Shown here: positions 27,007 through 34,823 of the stretch, in pieces
Layout: the number at the start of each line of letters is the position of its first letter
Position numbering within the stretch: position 1 is the first letter of the stretch
Assembly: GCA_033764435.1 (NCBI GenBank)
Contig: JANRIX010000033.1
Coordinates: forward strand, 248,001 to 312,000
Direction: 5' to 3'
Length of the DNA: 64,000 nucleotides
Origin: JAEUMY01 sp033764435
GTDB lineage: Bacteria > Pseudomonadota > Gammaproteobacteria > Burkholderiales > Usitatibacteraceae
Notes under the pieces: model-generated
Seen by the model: the letters and a program-made list of their open reading frames with translations, nothing else
What the model was told of the DNA's origin: nothing
Database searches by the model: none
Program-made: the position numbers and the translations under genes

Positions 27007-27756
27007 TTAAGCTTCCGCCCCCGTCCGCGGATCCGCTTGCGCCGGCTCATCCTCGACAAACATCGCCTTGTACCCGGTGTAGTTCGTGATCGCCAAGAGC
27101 GGCAGCGCGACAATCATCGCCGCCCCGTAGGTGAGGATGACCAGCAGCATCAGGCCCACCACCAGCACGCCATAAAGAAAAATCGCGCCGAAGTTCGACA
27201 GGAAGGCGTAGAGGCTCCAGCGGATCGCGTCGCCCGCCTTCATGTCGTGGAAGGCGAGCAGTGGGGGCACGAACCAGAACACGCCCTTGATCAGCCCGAC
27301 CAGCAGGAAGAACAGCACGGCGATCCATTCCTTGCCGTCCATCGCCGAGCGGAAGGCGCCCAGGTCCACAGACTTGCCATCCGGCGTCGTCGTGATCTCG
27401 GGCAGGCCCAGGTTCATCACCAGGAGGATGACCATGAGCTCGATGAAGAAAATGATGCAGCCTGCAACGATGAGCGGCTGCAGATTCAGCTTGAACGCCG
27501 CGAAGAGGCTGTTCATCTGAGGGTCCTTGCCGCGCTCCTGCGCGCGGCAGGCCAGCATGATCCCGGCGAACAACACCGGCTGCAGGATATTGGCGGCCAC
27601 CTGGCCGATCAGCGGAATGACAATCAGGATGATGGTGGCGATCAGCCACAGACCGAGCAGCGCCAGCCAGGCCAGCGGCGCCTTCACGAAATGCTCGCGC
27701 CAGCCCTGCCCGAACCAGCGCAACGCGTCCTTCATCGGCACATCCACGACCCTCAT
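27007..27756 (-). CDS. Multi-pass membrane protein (BPSS1780-like)
   Basis: A 249-aa integral membrane protein with about six hydrophobic helices (for example LAWLALLGLWLIATIILIVI and VVGLMLLVILTYGAAM). It resembles the BPSS1780 family of betaproteobacterial membrane proteins of unknown role. The ATG at 27756 overlaps the thrB stop (ATGA), so the two are coupled; the frame is open further but within thrB. The WFGQGWREHFVKAPLAW segment near the N-terminus is the best family mark. Confidence 0.75.
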   Translation of the reverse strand: MRVVDVPMKDALRWFGQGWREHFVKAPLAWLALLGLWLIATIILIVIPLIGQVAANILQPVLFAGIMLACRAQERGKDPQMNSLFAAFKLNLQPLIVAGCIIFFIELMVILLVMNLGLPEITTTPDGKSVDLGAFRSAMDGKEWIAVLFFLLVGLIKGVFWFVPPLLAFHDMKAGDAIRWSLYAFLSNFGAIFLYGVLVVGLMLLVILTYGAAMIVALPLLAITNYTGYKAMFVEDEPAQADPRTGAEA

Positions 27757-28709
27757 TTCAGCGGCTCCGCATGGGCGATGTGGTGGCGCAACAGCCGCTC
27801 TGAAAACCCGTGGTCCTTCTTGATCACCATCTCGCCGGCCTGCGGGAAATGGTTGTAGCCCAGCCGTCCCAGCCAGGTGCGCAGCGCCGCGCGGCGCAGC
27901 ATCGCCGGCCACAGCTCGGCCTCGCCTGCCTCCAGCTCGCGCAGCTCGCGATAGCCGGCGACCATCGCGTCATGCCGCGCGCGGTCGATCGTCGCGTCCG
28001 GGTTGATGCACCAGTCGTTCACCGTGATGGCAAGGTCGTACAGCAGCAAATCGTCGCAAGCGAAATACCAGTCGATGACGCCCGGCCCGCCCTCGTCATC
28101 CGGCGCCCACAGGATGTTGTCGCGGAACAGGTCGGCGTGAATGATGCCCACCGGATAGTCGGCGTCGTTGATGCGCGCCTGGAAGTCGTTCTCGCTCGCG
28201 ATCAGCTCGTTCTCGGCCGTCGTGAGCTTCGGCGCCGCCTGGATGGCGAAGAATTCGCGCCACTCCGCGCCGCGCCAGTTGTCCATGCTCATGTCGAAGT
28301 CGACGGCAAGGTCGTGCATGTGCGCGAGCAGGCGGCCGACCGCGTGGCAGTCGTCCGCTGTCGGGTGGTCGATGGCCGCCCCCGGCAGCTTGGTGACGAT
28401 CGTCGCGGGCTTGCCGTGCAGCATGCCGTAGTGCATCGGCTGCTTCGCCTCGCCAAAGCGCGGCTGCGGCCGCGGGCAGGAAAAGCCGTTCTCCGCCAGA
28501 TAGTCCATCAGCGCGAGATAGAAGTTCAGATCGGCCGCCGACTGCTTCTCGAAAATCGTCAGGACGTATTCGCCCGTGGTCGTGGTGAGGAAGAAGTTGC
28601 TGTTCTCCACGCCGGACTCGATGCCCTTCAGCGATTCCAGATCGCCCAGCGCATAGTCGCGCAGGAACGCGCGCGCATCGTTGTCGGTGAGGGGGGTGTA
28701 GACGCTCAT
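27753..28709 (-). CDS. thrB: Homoserine kinase (ThrB, APH-fold type)
   Basis: Phosphorylates homoserine in threonine synthesis. The 318-aa protein is the aminoglycoside-phosphotransferase-fold ThrB found in Beta- and Alphaproteobacteria, not the GHMP type. Marks: ESGVENSNFFLTTTTGEYVLTIFE, the catalytic loop GIIHADLFRDNIL and the metal site GVIDWYFACDDLLLYDLAI. Located beside the DUF2782 gene and close to polA, the usual betaproteobacterial order. Confidence 0.92.
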   Translation of the reverse strand: MSVYTPLTDNDARAFLRDYALGDLESLKGIESGVENSNFFLTTTTGEYVLTIFEKQSAADLNFYLALMDYLAENGFSCPRPQPRFGEAKQPMHYGMLHGKPATIVTKLPGAAIDHPTADDCHAVGRLLAHMHDLAVDFDMSMDNWRGAEWREFFAIQAAPKLTTAENELIASENDFQARINDADYPVGIIHADLFRDNILWAPDDEGGPGVIDWYFACDDLLLYDLAITVNDWCINPDATIDRARHDAMVAGYRELRELEAGEAELWPAMLRRAALRTWLGRLGYNHFPQAGEMVIKKDHGFSERLLRHHIAHAEPLK

Positions 28710-28727
28710 TGTGGATCAGGGTGAAGG

Positions 28728-28800
28728 GTGACCTGCAGGTGACAAGTGGCGCGTGACAAGGGACGAGGGACGCGTGACGCATGACGAGCGACCGGTAACG
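28728..28800. repeat. Degenerate GTGAC direct repeats upstream of thrB
   Basis: In the 134-bp gap upstream of thrB, units of the type GTGACAAG / GTGACGC recur about six times at irregular spacing. It may be a degraded minisatellite or simple-sequence drift; no gene is seen here. Confidence 0.4.
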
Positions 28801-28842
28801 CGCGCGCTTGGCGACGCACAGCGGCAACCCGTCAGCCGCCAC

Positions 28843-29235
28843 TCACCACTCATACACCACCCACATCGGCACGGAGTTGGTCGGCGCGACCCCTTTTTCA
28901 TCCGCGATGAACTTGCCATCGCCCTTGGGATCGATCAGCCAGTACGACGTGCCATCAGGCTTGATGACCCGCATCTTGTAGACCTTGCCCTTCATGCGGT
29001 ATTCGACAATCTTGTTTTCCCCGTCTTCGCGGATCGTCTCCTCCGGCTTCACCTTCGGGTCGATCAGCGTGTTCGGCGGGGGCGGCACATCGTCCAGCTT
29101 CTCCAGATTGGCCGGGCGGGGCGGCTTCTTGGGCGCGGGGGACGTGGACGACTGCGCGCCGGCCGGCAGCGCGAGGGCGGCAGCCAGCAGGGTCGTCAGC
29201 AGGCACAGATTGAAGCGGGACAGGTTGCGGATCAT
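28843..29235 (-). CDS. DUF2782 exported protein
   Basis: A 130-aa protein with signal peptide (CLLTTLLAAALALPAGA), a proline-rich linker (PAPKKPPRPANLEKLDDVPPPP) and the DUF2782 core (PEETIREDGENKIVEYRMKGKVYKMRVIKPDGTSYWLIDPKGDGKF, long motif shown only in part by its start and end). The ATG at 29235 has a strong AGGAGGG ribosome-binding site. Function unknown; genes of this family are typically adjacent to thrB and polA in Betaproteobacteria. Confidence 0.85.
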   Translation of the reverse strand: MIRNLSRFNLCLLTTLLAAALALPAGAQSSTSPAPKKPPRPANLEKLDDVPPPPNTLIDPKVKPEETIREDGENKIVEYRMKGKVYKMRVIKPDGTSYWLIDPKGDGKFIADEKGVAPTNSVPMWVVYEW

Positions 29236-29374
29236 GGCGTGGCCCTCCTTGGGCCGTCGACGCGAGTTTAGCACCCGCCTATGACCCGATTCTGCGCCAG
29301 ATCATTCCGGGCTCGATTCGCGCGCAGCGGAAAACGAAGCGCGCCCGCCTGCCGCCGCCCGCCTCCCGTACAGA

Positions 29375-30100
29375 TCAGAGATTCATCTCCATCGCCCGCT
29401 CCGTCGGCGAGAGGTCGAAGCCGCGCACGGCGTAGTGGTCGAATATCGCATCCACCACCGCCTGCGGATCGTCGATCACCTGGATCAGATCCAAGTCTTC
29501 CGCCTTGATCATGCCCTCGGTCACCAGCGTGTGCTTGAACCAGTCCAGCAGCGGCGCCCAGAACTCGTGCACCATCAGGATGATCGGAATCTTCCGCGTC
29601 TTGCCCGTCTGCACCAGGGTCAGCGCCTCGAACAGCTCATCCAGCGTGCCGAACCCGCCCGGCATCACCACATAGGCCGACGACGACTTCACGAACATCA
29701 CCTTGCGGGTGAAGAAATGCTGGAACGTGTGGCCGATGTCCTGATAGGGGTTGGCGTGCTGTTCGTGCGGCAGCTTGATGTTCAGTCCCACGGCGGGTGA
29801 CTTGCCCGCGAAGGCGCCCTTGTTGGCCGCTTCCATGATGCCGGGGCCGCCGCCGGAAATGACCGCGAAGCCCGCGTCGGAGAGCAGCCGCGACACCACC
29901 TCGCTCATCGCGTAATAGCGGTGGTCCTTCGGCGTGCGTGCGCTGCCGAAAATCGACACTGCCGGCTTGATCAGCGCCAGCGTTTCGGTCGCCTGCACGA
30001 ACTCGGACATGATCTCGAACATGCGCCACGATTCGCGCGCCGAGTTGGCTGCCTGGATGATTTTTTCGGGGTCGCTGAGCTTGGGGATTTTTGCAGTCAT
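29375..30100 (-). CDS. LOG-family protein (TIGR00730 type)
   Basis: A 241-aa Rossmann-fold protein with the LOG signatures SGGGPGIMEAANKGA and VVMPGGFGTLDELFEALT. Members with cytokinin-activating phosphoribohydrolase activity share these motifs, and bacterial paralogues act on purine nucleotide monophosphates. The group with a longer N-terminal extension, as here, is often annotated only as TIGR00730. The ATG at 30100 is chosen; the open frame upstream lacks homology. Divergent from polA. Confidence 0.88.
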   Translation of the reverse strand: MTAKIPKLSDPEKIIQAANSARESWRMFEIMSEFVQATETLALIKPAVSIFGSARTPKDHRYYAMSEVVSRLLSDAGFAVISGGGPGIMEAANKGAFAGKSPAVGLNIKLPHEQHANPYQDIGHTFQHFFTRKVMFVKSSSAYVVMPGGFGTLDELFEALTLVQTGKTRKIPIILMVHEFWAPLLDWFKHTLVTEGMIKAEDLDLIQVIDDPQAVVDAIFDHYAVRGFDLSPTERAMEMNL

Positions 30101-30152
30101 ATTGGGTTCTTCATCGTTTGTGCGGGCGTCCTGTGATTGGCTGCCCGCCTGT

Positions 30153-30164
30153 GCGAATATTCGC
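30153..30164. repeat. GCGAATATTCGC palindrome, copy 12
   Basis: Perfect copy in the 86-bp divergent gap between the LOG gene and polA, 22 bp before the polA start. Confidence 0.95.
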
Positions 30165-30186
30165 CATCCAAAAGCAGAGCCTCGCC

Positions 30187-33012
30187 ATGCCCCGCCTTCT
30201 CCTCGTAGACATCTCGTCGTTCTTCTATCGCGCGTTTCACGCGCTGCCCGATCTGCGCAGTCCCGCGGGCGAGCCCACCGGCGCCTTGCGCGGCGTCGTC
30301 GGCATGCTGGAGAAGCTGAAGAAGGACTACCCGGCCGATTATAGCGCCTGCGTTTTCGACCCCCACGGCCCCACCTTCCGCGACGTAATCTATCCCGACT
30401 ACAAGGCCACCCGCACCGCCATGCCGGAGGACCTCGCCGCACAGATCGGCCCCATCCGCGAGGCGGCCGAGGCGCTGGGCTGGCAGATCGTCGAAGTGCC
30501 GGGCATGGAGGCCGACGACGTCATCGGCACGCTGGCCGCTCATGCCAGCGCGCGCGGGGTGGAAACCATCATCGGCACCGGCGACAAGGATCTCGCCCAG
30601 CTTGTCACCGACAAGGTCACGCTGGTCAACACCATGAGCAACGAGACGCTGGACGCTGCCGGTGTCGTCGCCAAATTCGGCGTGCCGCCCGAGCGCATCA
30701 TCGACTACCTGACCCTCATGGGCGACTCAGTCGACAACGTGCCCGGCGTGGAAAAGGTCGGCCCCAAGACCGCTGCCAAGTGGATCGCGGAATACGGTGA
30801 TCTCGATGGCGTCATCGCTGCCGCCCCAAACATGAAAGGCGTCGTCGGTGAAAACCTGCGCAAGGCCCTCGACTGGCTGCCCACTGGCCGCACGCTCGTC
30901 ACCGTGAAATGCGATGTGCCGCTGCCGTTCGACTTTCCCGACCTGGCGTGGAAAGAACCGAATGCCGAGCGCCTGCGCGCGCTGCACGAGCGGTTCCGTG
31001 TATCAAATCTGCTTACGCCGCTCGGCGGCGCGGCGGCCGGGGAGGCGGGAGGCGGAAGGCGGGAGGCGGAGGGCGATGGCGTGTTCAAGCAAGCCGCCAA
31101 AGACGCTGGCGCAGCACGCTGGTCAGCAGGAGGATCTCCCCCCTTTGCAAAAGGGGGGGCGGGGGGGATTTCAGGCGACGCACCGCAAACCATTCCCTTC
31201 ATCAACACCCGCAACTACGAACTCATCCTCACCCACGACCAGCTCGACAAGTGGCTCGTAAAGCTCAACGCCGCCGCGATCACCTGCCTCGACACCGAGA
31301 CCACCAGCCTCGACCAGATGGCCGCACAGATCGTCGGCATCTCCTTCGCCGTCACGCCGGGCGAGGCCGCGTACATCCCGCTCACCCACCGCTATCCCGG
31401 GGCACCCGAGCAGCTCCCGCTCGACGCCACGCTGGCGAAGCTGAAGCCCTGGCTCGAAGACGCGAACAAGAAAAAGCTCGGCCAGAACGCCAAGTACGAT
31501 CTGCACGTCTTCGCCAATCACGGCATCCATGTGCAGGGCTATGCCCACGACACCCTGCTGGCCGACTACGTGCTGGAGTCCCACCAGCGCCACGACATGG
31601 ATTCGCTGGCCACGCGCTTCCTCGGCGCCACCACCATCAGCTATGAAGAAGTCGCCGGCAAGGGCGCGACGCAGATCGGCTTCGACCAGGTCGACATCGA
31701 CCGCGCCTGCGAATATTCGGCAGAGGATTCCGACGTCACCCTGCAGCTGCACGGCGCCATCACGCCGCAGGTGCTGGCCGACGAGAAGCTCCGCTACGTG
31801 TACGAAGAGATCGAAATGCCCACCATGCACGTGCTGCTCAAGATGGAGCGGAACGGTGTGCTCATCGACTCGGCACAAATGGAAAAGCAGAGCGGCGAGC
31901 TGGGCCAGAAAATGCTGGAGCTGGAAGCCAAGGCCCACCAGGAGGCCGGCCAGCCCTTCAACCTCGGCTCACCCAAGCAGCTCGCCGAAATCCTCTTCGA
32001 CAAGAAAGGCATCAAGCCGCTCAAGAAGACGCCCGGCGGCGCGCCCAGCACGGATGAAGAGACGCTGGAGAAGCTGGCCGAGGATCACCCGCTGCCCAAG
32101 ATCATCCTCGACTACCGCAGCGTGTCGAAGCTGAAGAGCACCTACACCGACAAGCTGCCGCGCATGGTCAACCCGCGCACCGGCCGTGTGCACACCAACT
32201 ACGCGCAGGCCGTCGCCGTCACCGGCCGCCTGTCATCGAACGATCCCAACCTGCAGAACATCCCCGTGCGCACGGCGGAGGGCCGGCGCATCCGCGAAGC
32301 CTTCATCGCCCCGCCGGGCAGCAAGATCATCTCCGCCGACTACTCGCAAATTGAACTTCGCATCATGGCCCACCTCTCCGGCGACAAGGGCCTGCTTGAT
32401 GCTTTCCATCATGGTGAAGACGTGCACCGCGCCACGGCGGCGGAAGTGTTTGGCGTCACGCGCGACGAAGTCAGCAGCGAGCAACGACGCTATGCCAAGG
32501 TAATAAATTTTGGTCTCATCTACGGCATGAGCGCTTTCGGTTTGGCAAGCAACTTGGGAATAGAACGCAGTGCCGCCGCCAGCTACATCGACAAATACTT
32601 CCAGCGCTATCCCGGTGTCGCCGACTACATGCAGCGCACCCGCGCCGAGGCGCACGAGCGCGGCTATGTCGAGACCGTGTTCGGCCGCCGACTGTGGCTG
32701 CCCGATATCAAGTCCGGCAACCAGGCGCGCCGGCAAGGTGCAGAGCGCGCCGCCATCAACGCGCCCATGCAGGGCACGGCGGCGGACCTGATCAAGCTCG
32801 CCATGATTGCAGTGCAGGATTGGCTGGAAGAAGCAAAGCTGAAGACCCTGCTTGTCATGCAGGTGCACGATGAACTCGTGCTGGAAGTGCCCGAGTCAGA
32901 GCTGGAGATTGTGAAGGCGAAGGTGCCGGAACTGATGACCGGGGTGGCGAAACTGGACGTGCCGTTGGTGGCGGAGCCGGGGGTGGGGGGCAATTGGGAA
33001 GAGGCGCACTAA
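30187..33012 (+). CDS. polA: DNA polymerase I
   Basis: Repair and Okazaki-fragment polymerase, 941 aa. Residues 1-290 are the 5' nuclease (LLLVDISSFFYRAFHALPD, EADDVIGTLA, GTGDKDLAQLV). The 3'-5' exonuclease has its catalytic DxE (TCLDTETTSLD). The polymerase carries SADYSQIELRIMAHLS, YAKVINFGLIYGMSAFGLA and VMQVHDELVLEVP. The linker between the nuclease and exonuclease (about residues 280-335) is expanded by Gly/Arg-rich simple sequence and by an in-frame copy of a dispersed hairpin element. The ATG at 30187 matches the conserved start PRLLLVDIS. Confidence 0.95.
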   Translation: MPRLLLVDISSFFYRAFHALPDLRSPAGEPTGALRGVVGMLEKLKKDYPADYSACVFDPHGPTFRDVIYPDYKATRTAMPEDLAAQIGPIREAAEALGWQIVEVPGMEADDVIGTLAAHASARGVETIIGTGDKDLAQLVTDKVTLVNTMSNETLDAAGVVAKFGVPPERIIDYLTLMGDSVDNVPGVEKVGPKTAAKWIAEYGDLDGVIAAAPNMKGVVGENLRKALDWLPTGRTLVTVKCDVPLPFDFPDLAWKEPNAERLRALHERFRVSNLLTPLGGAAAGEAGGGRREAEGDGVFKQAAKDAGAARWSAGGSPPFAKGGAGGISGDAPQTIPFINTRNYELILTHDQLDKWLVKLNAAAITCLDTETTSLDQMAAQIVGISFAVTPGEAAYIPLTHRYPGAPEQLPLDATLAKLKPWLEDANKKKLGQNAKYDLHVFANHGIHVQGYAHDTLLADYVLESHQRHDMDSLATRFLGATTISYEEVAGKGATQIGFDQVDIDRACEYSAEDSDVTLQLHGAITPQVLADEKLRYVYEEIEMPTMHVLLKMERNGVLIDSAQMEKQSGELGQKMLELEAKAHQEAGQPFNLGSPKQLAEILFDKKGIKPLKKTPGGAPSTDEETLEKLAEDHPLPKIILDYRSVSKLKSTYTDKLPRMVNPRTGRVHTNYAQAVAVTGRLSSNDPNLQNIPVRTAEGRRIREAFIAPPGSKIISADYSQIELRIMAHLSGDKGLLDAFHHGEDVHRATAAEVFGVTRDEVSSEQRRYAKVINFGLIYGMSAFGLASNLGIERSAAASYIDKYFQRYPGVADYMQRTRAEAHERGYVETVFGRRLWLPDIKSGNQARRQGAERAAINAPMQGTAADLIKLAMIAVQDWLEEAKLKTLLVMQVHDELVLEVPESELEIVKAKVPELMTGVAKLDVPLVAEPGVGGNWEEAH
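31133..31172. repeat. C-run/G-run hairpin element inside polA linker
   Basis: Inverted repeat CCCCCCTTT-GCA-AAAGGGGGG followed by a further G-run, framed by GATCTC and GATTTC. It looks like a widely scattered proteobacterial intergenic element that, when read through, encodes S-P-P-F-A-K-G-G-x-G-G-I. Here it is in frame between the 5' nuclease and exonuclease domains. Confidence 0.6.
31709..31720. repeat. Near-match palindrome GCGAATATTCGG (in polA)
   Basis: One mismatch (last base); read as Glu-Tyr-Ser in the conserved YxAEDxDVT region of the polA exonuclease, so it may be coincidental coding sequence. Confidence 0.55.
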
Positions 33013-33050
33013 CGCTTCGTCTGGACACGCTTTGGGGGGGGCAATCACAA

Positions 33051-34613
33051 ATGCTTGAAGAAAATGACTTGGAGTTTGCGGCACGTCACATTCAGCGTTA
33101 CTACGACACAGACTTTTTTCCGAAGCACATGGGCTTTGAGGCGCTTTGGCCAAACTGGGAAGAGGTGAAAAGGCTAATTCTTGGTGCAAATGTGGCAGAG
33201 CTTCCGCTTAGTACGCCGCGTATTTTGCCTTGGCCAAAAGCGCGCGGAGGCTATCGTGTTGTCCATCAACTAGATCCCGTGTCCGCAATCGTTTACACGG
33301 CTGCTGCTCACTCCGTCGCAAGTCGCATTGAGGCGGCACGAATTCAAAGGCATGAGCGTGTCGCTTGTTCTTATCGAATCTCGATTGCCGACGGCAGCTT
33401 CTTTGAATTGGGGACTGGGTATGACTCGTTCAGGACGGCCTCCAGTGATCACTCTGAAAAGTATGCGTATGTCTTGTTAACAGACATCACAGACTTCTAC
33501 AACCAAATTTATGTGCATCGTGTCGCAAATGCGATCGCCACGTCAGAGCCTAGGAATGCCAAGAGGGCAAATGAGATTGAACAACTGTTGATGATCTGGA
33601 ACTCTAAGAGCTCCCAAGGCATACCGGTTGGGCCAGCTGCAAGCATCTTGATGTCTGAGGCAGTCCTGATAGATGTAGATCACTTCATTCAAAGTCGTGG
33701 ACTTGTGCACACTCGATATGTTGATGACTTTCGAATATTTAGTGATTCAAAGAGCAAGCTTCAGTCGGCCCTACGAGAATTGACAACGTACTTGTATGAA
33801 GTACATCGCTTAAACCTTTCTGGCGAGAAAACAAAGATACTCAAGTCAGTGGACTTTGCCAAAGAGTCAATTCACAACCAGTACGAGTTGGAGAAAGTTC
33901 AAATATTTGAGGGAATTGCCGAGGTCGCTAATCCGTACACTCAAGAAGTTGAAGAAGCAGTAGTAGAGCTTGGAAGGGAAGATGCGCTAACAGTTCTTAC
34001 TGGCCTACTGAAGAGGGTGCTTGGCTTGCCGACACTGGACTTGGGATTGGCCAGAGCCATTTTGAGAAAAGCTCGCGGCCTTCAGTTGTATGAGATGGTG
34101 CCTGATGTTGCTGTAAATGCTGAGCGACTACTGCCTGTTATCAATGATGTTTTCTTGTACTTCGCAGAGGCAATTCCATCCTGGTCTAGGCCGGAAGATA
34201 TGCAGCCACTTGCGCGCCTCGCTACATCGAGTCTAGTAGAAGAGCCTGCCTTTGCCACTTGGATGGAATGGATGCTGACAAAGGCGCCAATGTATCTCGA
34301 CGTTCCAGAGCTCGCACGATATTTGGATCAACATGCTAGTTGCCTGGGTAAGGCGAGGGTGGCAGTCATTCGCCGAAACATTGCTTGGGTAAGAGAAATG
34401 CGTCTTAAGTACTTTGACTTGCCAATTTCTGATCGACTCGCAGTGATCCTTGCGTCACCAATTTTGGCAATTGAGGAAAGAGAGCCGTTTCTTAAGCGGA
34501 TTGGCCAACAGGGTAGTGGCGCAACTCAGCTTGAGCGCTGGTACGCCAAGGTTGCTTTAGCCGGTGGGATTTCGCATGAATTTGCCGATCCATCTGCTGA
34601 TCTGCCATTCTAG
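33051..34613 (+). CDS. Reverse transcriptase, probably of the UG/Abi defence class
   Basis: A 520-aa RNA-directed DNA polymerase. Motif A is TDITDFYNQIYVHR (catalytic Asp145), motif B QGIPVGPAASILM (Gln189), motif C YVDD (Tyr223-Asp226) and motif D LNLSGEKTKIL; all are intact. The RGGYRVVHQLDPVSAIVYTA region before motif A and the ~220-residue helical C-terminus fit the UG/Abi group of antiviral reverse transcriptases. There is no maturase or HNH domain, so it is not a group II intron protein. The ATG at 33051, 38 bp after the polA stop, is preferred. GC content is visibly low. A protein kinase gene follows, which suggests a two-gene system. Confidence 0.85.
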   Translation: MLEENDLEFAARHIQRYYDTDFFPKHMGFEALWPNWEEVKRLILGANVAELPLSTPRILPWPKARGGYRVVHQLDPVSAIVYTAAAHSVASRIEAARIQRHERVACSYRISIADGSFFELGTGYDSFRTASSDHSEKYAYVLLTDITDFYNQIYVHRVANAIATSEPRNAKRANEIEQLLMIWNSKSSQGIPVGPAASILMSEAVLIDVDHFIQSRGLVHTRYVDDFRIFSDSKSKLQSALRELTTYLYEVHRLNLSGEKTKILKSVDFAKESIHNQYELEKVQIFEGIAEVANPYTQEVEEAVVELGREDALTVLTGLLKRVLGLPTLDLGLARAILRKARGLQLYEMVPDVAVNAERLLPVINDVFLYFAEAIPSWSRPEDMQPLARLATSSLVEEPAFATWMEWMLTKAPMYLDVPELARYLDQHASCLGKARVAVIRRNIAWVREMRLKYFDLPISDRLAVILASPILAIEEREPFLKRIGQQGSGATQLERWYAKVALAGGISHEFADPSADLPF

Positions 34614-34823
34614 ATGCGCGACGCTATAACGGATATCGGGGTCGGCGCGCACTTGAGGCAGCCACAATTTATTCCGGTGAGCGAATGAAACGGCGCTCTG
34701 CCCAAGCTCTTGCTCACCTCAAATGGGACGCGACGAGGCAATCGCATGCATTCGCTTCCTGACAGTCGTCGCAAATTTTGCACGAAGTATGGTTTGTAAC
34801 TTCCATTCCCATACAGCTTCGCA
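34614..34823 (+). other. 210-bp gap between reverse transcriptase and kinase genes
   Basis: No convincing gene. Two very short open frames occur (ATG at 34614, 24 codons; ATG at 34685, 25 codons), neither with recognisable character. No terminator hairpin is obvious. Because some defence reverse transcriptases use an adjacent non-coding RNA, the gap deserves a check, but nothing in the bases proves one. Confidence 0.4.

Noticed and set aside
33720..33735. CGAATATTT in the RT gene as another palindrome copy
   Set aside because: Only the central AATATT matches; the outer bases differ at several positions, and the gene is AT-rich, so the match is expected by chance.
33051..34613. Group II intron or retron reverse transcriptase
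   Set aside because: No maturase or HNH domain and no intron RNA ends; the protein is longer than retron RTs and the preceding gap is only 38 bp, too short for a typical retron RNA.
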